Made by a program: the position numbers and the translations under genes
Shown here: positions 1 to 5,673 of the stretch, piece by piece
How positions within the stretch are numbered: position 1 is the first letter of the stretch
Layout of the letters: each line of letters opens with the position of its first letter
Assembly: GCA_030631385.1 (NCBI GenBank)
Contig: DAOVLG010000043.1
Span: forward strand, 1 to 9,366
DNA: 9,366 bases
Direction: 5' to 3'
From: Candidatus Coatesiibacteriota bacterium
GTDB taxonomy: Bacteria; RBG-13-66-14
The notes under the pieces: model-generated
What the model was told of the DNA's origin: nothing
The model's input: only the letters and a program-made list of their open reading frames with translations
Database searches by the model: none

Positions 1-427
1 CGAGCTGCACGGCGGGGACGCACCTCTCCTCCAGGATGTTCAGCTTCCGGAACCGCTCACGGCCCGCCTCGGTGGAGATGTCAACGCCGGTTATCTCGGC
101 GCAGAGGGCCGAGCCCATCCGGCGACGGAAGCCCTCCACCAAGGGGGCGACAAGGCGGTAGGCCATCGTCCGGTCATCACGGCTTGTGTATTTCCTCGGA
201 CCGGTGGTCATCCCCAGCGCCAGGACCGCCCCGGTCAACGCGCCGCAGGTGAGACCCGCCCGGGCGATACCGCCACCGAAGGGAGCGGCGAGGGGCAAGA
301 GGTCCAGGGGGTCGCAGTCGGCAAACTCCAACAGCGCCGACATGACCGCCATGCTGCAGTTGTAGGCGTCTTGGGCGAAAAGCTCGCGGGCCCTTTTCAC
401 CGCCCGTTCCACCCTTTCCTCGTCCAT
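1..427 (-). CDS. C_GCAxxG_C_C family protein, 3' end cut by window edge
   Basis: This frame starts at ATG 427 and runs off the left edge of the window, giving 142 visible residues. The family is a small, widespread group of putative redox or metal-binding proteins named for its conserved cysteines; no biochemical function is firmly established. All four expected cysteines are visible: C24 in the context YNCSMAV, C61 in GLTCGALTGAVLALG, C109 in ALCAEITG, and C136 in RCVPAVQL. No signal peptide is seen, so it is probably cytoplasmic. Some members of the family are selenoproteins, but here all four positions are ordinary Cys codons. The gene starts 7 bases after the stop of the exported seleno-cytochrome gene, so they are very likely one operon. 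No strong Shine-Dalgarno sequence precedes the ATG, which would suit translation by coupling. The family call is firm; the function is open. Confidence 0.85.
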   Translation of the reverse strand, partial: MDEERVERAVKRARELFAQDAYNCSMAVMSALLEFADCDPLDLLPLAAPFGGGIARAGLTCGALTGAVLALGMTTGPRKYTSRDDRTMAYRLVAPLVEGFRRRMGSALCAEITGVDISTEAGRERFRKLNILEERCVPAVQL

Positions 428-434
428 CGCTTTG

Positions 435-1739
435 CTAGTGTCTGACAAGCTCGGCGTCCCGCGAGAAGATGAAGTCGTCGTCGTGACCGGGCCTGTGGCA
501 GGAGGCGCAGATCCTGGCCTCCAGCTCCGGTACCGAACCGTCGGCCGGGTGATCCTCGGGAGTCTGATGACACATCTGGCAGCCTACCCCGGTGAGGTGC
601 GGGGTGAGTTCGGCGCTCCCGAAGCCGCCCGGCTTCCCGAAACCGGTGGCGTGGCAGTGGATGCACTCCAGGTTCCGGTCGTCCCCGGTCTCCGCCAGGG
701 TCTCCCAGGCGTGGGCGTGGGGGGAGGAGGTCCACTGCTCGTACTGGCTGGAATGACAAGTTCCGCAGCGCTCGGACGCGTGCCAGGTGTACTCGCCCTC
801 GGGCTTATAGAAACGCTCCAGCCAGTCCGAATACCGCTTCTGCTCGTAGGCGAGGATCACGGCGCGGGTCGCCGGATCAATCTCTATCTCGTCCCCATCT
901 ACGGGCAGGGCTTCATAGGAGAGGAGTTCACCTAGATTTTCGCGGGCCAGGCTCAGTTGGGCGACGCCGACGTAGCGACTTTTCCTGCCCGGCCAGACGA
1001 TGGGGGCCCCCTCGGTGGTTTCCGGCTCCCAGCGGAAGAGCCCCGAATGACCGCCGACGATCAGGTCCACCTGGGGAAAGTTTTGGGATATTTCCACCTC
1101 GCCGGGCACGCCCAAATGCGAGAGGACGATGATAATCTCACATCCCGCCGCCTCGAGATCCCCAACCGCTCTGCTCAGGGATTCCCTCCAATCCAACACG
1201 CCGTAGCCCAGGGCCCCGAGGTCGGGGCCATCCTTAAAACAGTCGGGATGGATCACCGCCGCAACGCCGATTCTGATTCCATGTCGCTCGAACACCTTCG
1301 CCTGGGGGAGGGGGGGACTGTCCTTATCCACCGTGAAAAGGTTTACACTGGCGAAGGGGAGCCGATCCAGGAGCTCAGCCGGGGTGAGCTCACCGCGCAG
1401 CAGGTCCTGGTCACCCAGGGCGACGAGGTCGTAGCCGGCCAGCCGGTAGGCCTCGATGACCGTCTGCGCCCTTGAGATCCCGTCATCCACGCCGAAGAGG
1501 TCCCCGGTATCGAGGAGGATCAGTTCGGGATACTCTTCCCTCAAGCTGTTGATGACGCTGGCTCTCTCCGCCAGTCCGCCCAGCCGCTTGGCCGGTCACC
1601 CGCAGGTGGCCAGCTCGCCCCAGGTGTTGGCGGTGACGACCACGGTCAACACCGGGGCGTCCCCCGTACCGGCGGCGATCATCAGGGAGAGGACGGCGGT
1701 CAGGATGAGGATCGAGGCGATGGGGACGGTTCTCCGCAT
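435..1739 (-). CDS. UshA-like selenoprotein fused to a tetraheme cytochrome c domain; UGA at 1598..1596 read as Sec48
   Basis: The product is 434 residues if the in-frame UGA at codon 48 is read as selenocysteine. The ATG at 1739 is fixed by a TGA stop immediately upstream in the same frame; a GGGGG run lies 8 bases before it. Residues 1-24 are a signal peptide (two Arg, then a hydrophobic stretch). Residues 30-245 resemble the 5'-nucleotidase/UshA metallophosphatase fold: TANTWGELATCG-Sec-P, GGLAERA, LLDTGDLFG (77-82), ALGDQDL, SHLG (H208) and VDLIVGGHSG (H231). Residues 320-434 carry four CxxCH heme sites starting at C325, C359, C387 and C411, in a cytochrome c554-like arrangement. The protein is probably periplasmic or surface-exposed and acts in electron transfer or redox chemistry; its substrate is unknown. 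Metal ligands of the phosphatase fold are partly lost. A conventional gene caller would start it at TTG 1544 and lose the signal peptide and the Sec. The alternative is a disrupted pseudogene or a TGC-to-TGA base error. Confidence 0.85.
1554..1580 (-). promoter_or_regulatory. Bacterial SECIS-like hairpin downstream of the UGA
   Basis: On the minus strand CTGGC (1574-1570) pairs with GCCAG (1562-1558) around the seven-base loop GGAGAGA (1569-1563). The helix may extend downward with two bulges: G1576 with C1557, C1578 with G1556, G1579 with U1555, G1580 with C1554. The apical loop starts 26 bases after the UGA and begins with GG. Both fit the general bacterial SECIS rule of a G in the first two loop bases and about 16-37 bases between UGA and loop. 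I folded it by eye, and no SelB binding is shown. A competing hairpin using the same CTGGC arm is possible. Confidence 0.62.
1596..1598 (-). other. Predicted selenocysteine codon (UGA), residue 48
   Basis: The triplet TGA is in frame between ATG 1739 and the long downstream frame. Its residue context is A-T-C46-G47-[UGA48]-P-A-K. UshA-like relatives carry a Cys-x-Cys motif at this place, so UGA replaces the second Cys. Coding similarity continues on both sides: TANTWGEL before it, and GGLAERA then LLDTGDLF after it. This argues against a true stop. Confidence 0.82.
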
Positions 1740-1839
1740 TCAGTAAACCCCCGTTTTCAAGTTACGCTGAGAGGCCTTTGAATAATGCCGAATTGAGTGG
1801 CGAGCTTTGCATGTGATAACAACGTAACATTATGGTGTG

Positions 1840-1919
1840 CAAGGGGTTGAACCGAGCGAACCGAGCGGAGCGAGCTATGCCCCCGGCAAACCGAGCTATG
1901 CCTCTGGCAAAACCCCTTG
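1840..1919. repeat. 9-bp inverted repeat enclosing tandem repeats and two small hairpins
   Basis: CAAGGGGTT (1840-1848) and AACCCCTTG (1911-1919) are perfect inverted arms. Between them lie two tandem 9-mers AACCGAGCG (1850-1858 and 1859-1867) and two 21-bp tandem units (1871-1891 and 1892-1912) that differ at three positions. Each 21-bp unit contains a small hairpin: TGCC-CCC-GGCA in the first and TGCC-TCT-GGCA in the second. Two of the three differences lie in the loops, so the stems are kept. Just after it come three tandem copies of CTTGT (1916-1930). The layout suggests a structured intergenic repeat or RNA element of unknown role. Confidence 0.6.
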
Positions 1920-1963
1920 TCTTGTCTTGTTGTTTTAACCCTTTGTCTTGGTGTATCGCGGGA

Positions 1964-1996
1964 GCAACCGTCGGAAACGATTAGTTACGCGGTTGC
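1964..1996. repeat. Inverted repeat with 7-bp arms
   Basis: GCAACCG (1964-1970) and CGGTTGC (1990-1996) are perfect inverted arms around 19 bases. Inside, TCG-GAAA-CGA (1971-1980) can form a small hairpin with a GNRA-type tetraloop on the plus strand. It may be part of a structured RNA or simply a chance palindrome. Confidence 0.4.
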
Positions 1997-2046
1997 GCGT
2001 GGCGATTAATTAGAAAATACCGGGTGTTGTCCGCGCGATACTGTGT

Positions 2047-2061
2047 CCAGCTTCAAGCTGG
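2047..2061. repeat. 15-bp palindrome CCAGCTT-C-AAGCTGG
   Basis: Seven-base arms flank a single central base, giving near-perfect dyad symmetry. This could be a repressor-type binding site or a short hairpin. No gene start is close enough to assign it to a regulated promoter. Confidence 0.45.
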
Positions 2062-2294
2062 TCGGAGATTAAAACCTTAGGGATAATTACACGTTTATGA
2101 ACCAGCTCGGTGGTTGAATCTATGCGTCCTCTCTCGGATAAACGGACGGAGATTGCGTTCGGGTCCTCCGTAAAGGGCAACTTTAAACCCGGTTGCATCA
2201 CTGTCTGTGCTGGAGTCTGGAGGGATGTCGGCCTTAAAATCAACGCCAAGCGCCACCCGTCGTCCTTTTCGGTCGAGTTCGAGTGACCCTCGCC

Positions 2295-2374
2295 GGCGGT
2301 GGCACAGTTTTTGCGCAAAATGAACCTCGAATAAGTCCGCCGGGTCCACTCATGCAAAAACCTGTGCCACCGCC
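2295..2374. repeat. 80-bp element with 20/21-bp inverted terminal arms
   Basis: The left arm (2295-2314) begins GGCGGTGGCACAG and ends TTTTTGC. The right arm (2354-2374) is its reverse complement with one extra base. The arms enclose 39 bases. No flanking target duplication is evident and no transposase is nearby. The size and arm length would suit a miniature inverted-repeat element, the paired ends of a lost insertion sequence, or a long RNA hairpin. There is no U-run after either arm, so a classical terminator is unlikely. Confidence 0.65.
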
Positions 2375-2410
2375 TCGGCAGTCGTGGATTCGGTGTGTGT
2401 ACGCCGGACA

Positions 2411-2428
2411 CTTGACGTGCCGGTCAAG
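2411..2428. promoter_or_regulatory. Dyad CTTGAC-N6-GTCAAG, operator-like
   Basis: Perfect 6-bp inverted arms (2411-2416 and 2423-2428) are separated by 6 bases, a spacing typical of dimeric helix-turn-helix binding sites. It lies just left of another inverted repeat with TATAAT in its loop. No cognate regulator is in the window, so the role is unproven. Confidence 0.3.
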
Positions 2429-2434
2429 CTTCCC

Positions 2435-2475
2435 GCCATCCGCCACATTGCCCTATAATCTGGTGGCGGGATGGC
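2435..2475. repeat. 12/13-bp inverted repeat with TATAAT in the loop
   Basis: The left arm GCCATCCGCCAC (2435-2446) is complementary to the right arm GTGGCGGGATGGC (2463-2475) apart from one bulged base. The 16-base loop contains TATAAT (2454-2459). No convincing -35 hexamer stands 16-18 bases upstream on the plus strand, so I do not call a promoter. Confidence 0.5.
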
Positions 2476-2647
2476 AAACACCTGCAAACCGCGACTAGCA
2501 TGGATAGTACGACACTACCCGTTCATGCCGGGTGATTATCCCAAAGCTTATCTTACCCCTTCTCCCTCAGGGCTTGGATTGGGGGATCATCAAATGGATA
2601 CCTTCGCAAAGATCACGCCGCGTCATTATACTAGATAGAGGCGAACT

Positions 2648-4642
2648 TTAGCCCTCGCCCAGACGGCGGAGGAACTCCTCCTCACCGATTACCTCAATTC
2701 CCAAATCCCCGGCCTTGGCGAGTTTAGATCCGGCGCCGGGACCGGCCACGACCAGATCGGTCTTCCGGGAAACCGATGAGGTAACCTTAGCTCCGGCGTC
2801 CCTGGCCAGGGCGGTCATCTCGTCCCGCGGGCGTCCGAGTGAACCGGTTAAGACGATGGTGAGTCCATCCAGCGGCCCCGATTCCTTCCGGGTCACCTCC
2901 CGGCGCGGGTCTATTCCGTACCCTTTCAGCCGTTCGATCAGGCGGGCGTTCCGCGGGTTGGCGAAGAAGTCCCCGATGGCGGCGGCCACCGTGGGGCCCA
3001 CCCCCTCGATCTCGGTCAGCTCCTCCTCCGTCGCCCCCGTCAGCGTCCCGATGTTTCCGAACGAAGCGGCTAGCGCCTCGGCGGTGGTCTCGCCCACGTG
3101 GGGTATGCCCAGGGCGATAATAAAGCGCGGGAGGGAAGCCCCGCGGCTCTCGCCGATCGCCGCGATGAGGTTCTCAGCCCATTTCCCCGCGAAGCCCTCC
3201 AGCTGCTCGATCAGCTCTGGGGTCAGCTCATACAGGTCGGCGGGGTTTTTTACCAGCCCCTCGTCTATCAGCTTGTCCACCACCTTGGCGCCCAGCCCCT
3301 CGATGTCCATGGCGCCGCGAGAGGCGAAATGGCGCAGCCGCTCGCGCACCTGGGCCGGGCAGTCCAGGTTGACGCAGCGCACCGCCACCTCGTCGGTGAG
3401 CTTGACTACCTTCTCTTTGCAAACCGGGCAGCGGTCGGGCATGGAGAAAAGCTTCTCCGAACCATCGCGGCGCTCGGTCAGAGGCTCGACCACCTCGGGA
3501 ATCACGTCCCCGGCGCGCTGGATCTCGACCCAATCACCCTCGAGCACGCCGAGGCGCTCGATCTCGTCGGCGTTGTGCAGGCTGGCGCTTGAAACCATCA
3601 CCCCGCCGACGCGCACCGGTTCCAGTTCGGCCACCGGCGTCAGCACGCCGGTGCGCCCCACGGAGACTGCAATTGTTTTCAGCCTCGTAACCGCCCGCTC
3701 GGGGGGGAATTTCCAGGCCACGGCCCACCGGGGGCTGCGGGCGATGGTGCCCAGGCGCTCCCGCTGCGCCAAAGAGTCAACCTTGACCACCATCCCGTCT
3801 ATCTCGTGGGCCAGCTCTCCCCTCCCGGCGAGGAGCTCGTCGTAAAAGGCCTCCGCCTCCGAGACCCCCCTCACCACCCGCAGGGGGCCGTTCACCGGGA
3901 GGCCCCACCGCTCGAGATTCCCGAAGCTTTCCCGATGACCGGCAATCCCCAAGGCGGAGGCGTTGACCAGGTTGTAGGCGAGGAAGGTGAGGGGTCGGCG
4001 GGCGGTGATCGCCGGATCGAGCTGTCGAAGGGAGCCGGCGGCGGCGTTGCGCGGATTGGCGAAGACCTTCTCCCCAAGCTCCTCCTGGGCCCGGTTCAGG
4101 CGGAGGAAATTCTCTTTCTCCAAGAAAACCTCGCCGGTGACGATCACCTCCAGCGGGTAACCGTCACGCAGCCTGAGCGGAATCGCGCGGATGGTCCGCA
4201 CGTTGTGTAAAATCCCCTCGCCGGTCGTGCCGTCGCCCCGGGTGGAGGCTTGGACGAGCACGCCGTCGGAGTAAACCAGCTCCACCGCCAGGCCGTCTAT
4301 CTTCGGTTCGGCGACCAGTAGGGGCTCCTCGCCGTCCAGACCGTCAACACAGCGGCGGTGCCACTCGGCGAACTCATCCTCGTCGGTAGCGTTGGCCAGC
4401 GAGAGCATCGAGGCGCGGTGGCGGACGGATTCGAACCCCTCGCCGGGCGGCGCGCCGATGCGCTGAGACGGGGAATCGGGTGTGACGAGATCCGGGTGCT
4501 CGGCTTCCAGGGCCAGAAGCTCAGCCAGGAGTCCGTCGTACTCGGCGTCGGTCAGGGTGGGATCGTTGAGGACGTAGTACCGGTGGTTTGCCTCGCGGAT
4601 GAGATTTACCAGCTCTCGGTGCCTTTCGACCGGATCACTCAT
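2648..4642 (-). CDS. ligA: NAD+-dependent DNA ligase LigA
   Basis: This 664-residue protein matches the usual length of bacterial LigA (about 670). It seals 3'-OH/5'-phosphate nicks during replication and repair, using NAD+ as adenylate donor. Domains in order (numbering from ATG 4642): domain Ia, about 1-70, with the NMN-binding NHRYYVLNDPTLTDAEYD stretch; the adenylation domain with the catalytic lysine K114 in AEPKIDG; the GEVF and EIDGMVVK nucleotidyltransferase motifs; an OB fold around 315-400; a zinc site with C405, C408, C423 and C428; helix-hairpin-helix repeats around 445-570; and a C-terminal BRCT domain from about 591. All key residues are present. A GTG at 4651 is three codons upstream; I prefer the ATG because GGTGGA then sits at Shine-Dalgarno distance. 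The start overlaps the upstream membrane-protein gene by 8 bases, suggesting coupled translation. Confidence 0.96.
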   Translation of the reverse strand: MSDPVERHRELVNLIREANHRYYVLNDPTLTDAEYDGLLAELLALEAEHPDLVTPDSPSQRIGAPPGEGFESVRHRASMLSLANATDEDEFAEWHRRCVDGLDGEEPLLVAEPKIDGLAVELVYSDGVLVQASTRGDGTTGEGILHNVRTIRAIPLRLRDGYPLEVIVTGEVFLEKENFLRLNRAQEELGEKVFANPRNAAAGSLRQLDPAITARRPLTFLAYNLVNASALGIAGHRESFGNLERWGLPVNGPLRVVRGVSEAEAFYDELLAGRGELAHEIDGMVVKVDSLAQRERLGTIARSPRWAVAWKFPPERAVTRLKTIAVSVGRTGVLTPVAELEPVRVGGVMVSSASLHNADEIERLGVLEGDWVEIQRAGDVIPEVVEPLTERRDGSEKLFSMPDRCPVCKEKVVKLTDEVAVRCVNLDCPAQVRERLRHFASRGAMDIEGLGAKVVDKLIDEGLVKNPADLYELTPELIEQLEGFAGKWAENLIAAIGESRGASLPRFIIALGIPHVGETTAEALAASFGNIGTLTGATEEELTEIEGVGPTVAAAIGDFFANPRNARLIERLKGYGIDPRREVTRKESGPLDGLTIVLTGSLGRPRDEMTALARDAGAKVTSSVSRKTDLVVAGPGAGSKLAKAGDLGIEVIGEEEFLRRLGEG

Positions 4643-5090
4643 CGCTTCCACCGCGGCCGAGCTTCGACAGACCCTGGAATGAAAGCGACATCGCCACGCA
4701 CTGGATGAGGATCAACCCCAGCCAGGTGAGGGACCAGAGGGTCAGATTCTCCTCCACCGGTCCCTGGAAGAAGGCGGTGAATCCAACCAGGGGTAGGAGG
4801 TTCACCGCGATCCAGAGGCCGGTGCCGAAGGTCAACCCCTTGAGCCAACCGCCTCCCGGCAGTTTTCGCTGCAAATGGGCGTAGAGGTAGCCGACCAGGG
4901 CGCCCTCGGCGAGGATGAAGAGGCAGTAGATGAAGATGTCCCACCCGGTGAGCGGTCCGAAGAGTTCGGGGTAGAGATCCGACAGCCGGGGCCCCAGGTC
5001 CACGACAGTGCGCAGAAAAAGCTGGGAGATGAGACTGGCCGCGCCTCCCGCCAATCCCGCGATCACGCCTCTACCGATCGGAACCTTCAT
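4635..5090 (-). CDS. Small four-helix membrane protein of unknown function
   Basis: The frame gives 151 residues from ATG 5090 (MKVPIGRGVIAG). Four hydrophobic segments are seen at about 8-28, 50-72, 85-108 and 117-138, with a basic stretch (LQRKLPGGGWLKG) between the second and third. The first segment is glycine- and alanine-rich (GVIAGLAGGAASL), and the tail is short and charged. I do not recognise the family. The frame could extend to 5120, but that would add ten Arg-rich residues and deepen the overlap. With the chosen start it overlaps the preceding lipoprotein gene by 20 bases and the ligA start by 8, so it sits in the middle of a coupled gene run. The context hints at envelope work but does not show it. 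Confidence 0.75.
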   Translation of the reverse strand: MKVPIGRGVIAGLAGGAASLISQLFLRTVVDLGPRLSDLYPELFGPLTGWDIFIYCLFILAEGALVGYLYAHLQRKLPGGGWLKGLTFGTGLWIAVNLLPLVGFTAFFQGPVEENLTLWSLTWLGLILIQCVAMSLSFQGLSKLGRGGSDE

Positions 5091-5673
5091 TCTCGAGCAC
5101 CCGCGCGGTCGTCGCGTCAACGAGGACGGTATGGGATTCGAACCCGTCCGCGATTTGTATCGTGCAGGTAACCTCCCAAACCGGCTCTCCCCCGGAGACC
5201 CCGGGGAACAGTCGCAGACGTTCGCTCACCGGTGTTCGGCCCGAGAGGAACTCGTCGGCGCCGGCGATCCGGGCCAATTTGGCGGCGAAGTCCGAGTCTA
5301 CGGAGAAAACACCGTCCCACCCGGGGGGCGACCGGCCCGGAGGGAGCTCCTCCGGTTCACCGACCACGGTGAAGAGGCCGTCGCGTCCGAGGTGAACCCT
5401 CACGACCGAGCCCTTCCCGGCCGAGTGGAAGGAGTAGGTCCAGTCGGGGCAGAGGCCGTCCCCAAAGGGCGGCTCGCCGCCCAGGCCCAGGATCTCGCAG
5501 AGAACCCCGTCTGGTATGTACTTGCTGGCCACCGACCGGGCCTCGTCCACCCTCTCCGCCGCAGTGGTCCCGGAGACTGCAACTTCCCCTTTATGCGGGG
5601 TCCCGCACGCGACGAGGGTGAGAAGAACCGGCCAGAGGACCGGGCGACCGCCACCCTTATCGGCTCGAGGCAT
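5071..5673 (-). CDS. Lipoprotein with PepSY-like C-terminal region
   Basis: The frame encodes 200 residues from ATG 5673. A short basic N-terminus and hydrophobic stretch end in the lipobox LVAC with C23 as the lipidated cysteine, so the protein is probably anchored to a membrane facing the periplasm. Residues 165-200 (VWEVTCTIQ ... VLVDATTARVLENE) look like the strand-rich end of a PepSY-type domain, where W, the VDA turn and VL are typical. Such domains are often thought to inhibit or bind proteases, but nothing here shows a partner. A TTG nine bases upstream (5682) is an alternative start; AGGG is only 2 bases from the ATG, so the choice is uncertain. The start overlaps the GlmU-like gene by 17 bases and the end overlaps the membrane-protein gene by 20. 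Confidence 0.72.
   Translation of the reverse strand: MPRADKGGGRPVLWPVLLTLVACGTPHKGEVAVSGTTAAERVDEARSVASKYIPDGVLCEILGLGGEPPFGDGLCPDWTYSFHSAGKGSVVRVHLGRDGLFTVVGEPEELPPGRSPPGWDGVFSVDSDFAAKLARIAGADEFLSGRTPVSERLRLFPGVSGGEPVWEVTCTIQIADGFESHTVLVDATTARVLENEGSDR

Larger units (their letters stand above)
1740..2647. other. About 900 bases without a credible gene; repeat- and palindrome-rich
   Basis: This gap separates the stop of ligA (2648) from the start of the selenoprotein gene (1739). Short open frames exist here (for example 2010..2411 on the minus strand), but none has recognisable protein similarity, a ribosome binding site or codon use like the neighbours. The stretch is visibly richer in A+T than the genes. 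It holds the inverted and tandem repeats listed separately. It must contain the end of the ligA transcript and probably the promoter of the selenoprotein operon, but I could not pick out a convincing terminator or a paired -35/-10 for either. Confidence 0.7.

Noticed and set aside
1574..1592. Alternative hairpin GCCAAG/CTGGC close to the UGA as the SECIS
   Set aside because: Its loop starts only about 10 bases after the UGA, which is nearer than the usual range, and the loop is large; the downstream hairpin fits better.
1596..1598. TGA as a true stop making the upstream part a pseudogene fragment
   Set aside because: The frame is intact on both sides, family motifs continue across it, the site equals a family Cys, and a SECIS-like hairpin follows. 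A base error cannot be excluded without reads.
2010..2411. Open frames of 68-133 codons on the minus strand in the intergenic region, and one of 71 codons on the plus strand (2283-2498)
   Set aside because: No recognisable domain, no ribosome binding site, overlap with one another and with the 80-bp inverted repeat, and amino acid composition that looks like translated noise.
2625..2630. TATAAT on the minus strand just after ligA as a promoter
   Set aside because: The hexamer 17 bases upstream is GGCTAA, not a -35 box, and no gene begins downstream for several hundred bases.
2715..3845. 376-codon open frame on the plus strand
   Set aside because: It is antisense to ligA, Ser/Arg/Pro-rich and without similarity; long antisense frames are expected in GC-rich genes.
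5128..5147. tRNA T-arm-like sequence (GGGTTCGAATCCC on the minus strand)
   Set aside because: No acceptor, D or anticodon arms can be built around it, and it lies within the PepSY-like lipoprotein coding region as codons for DGFESH.
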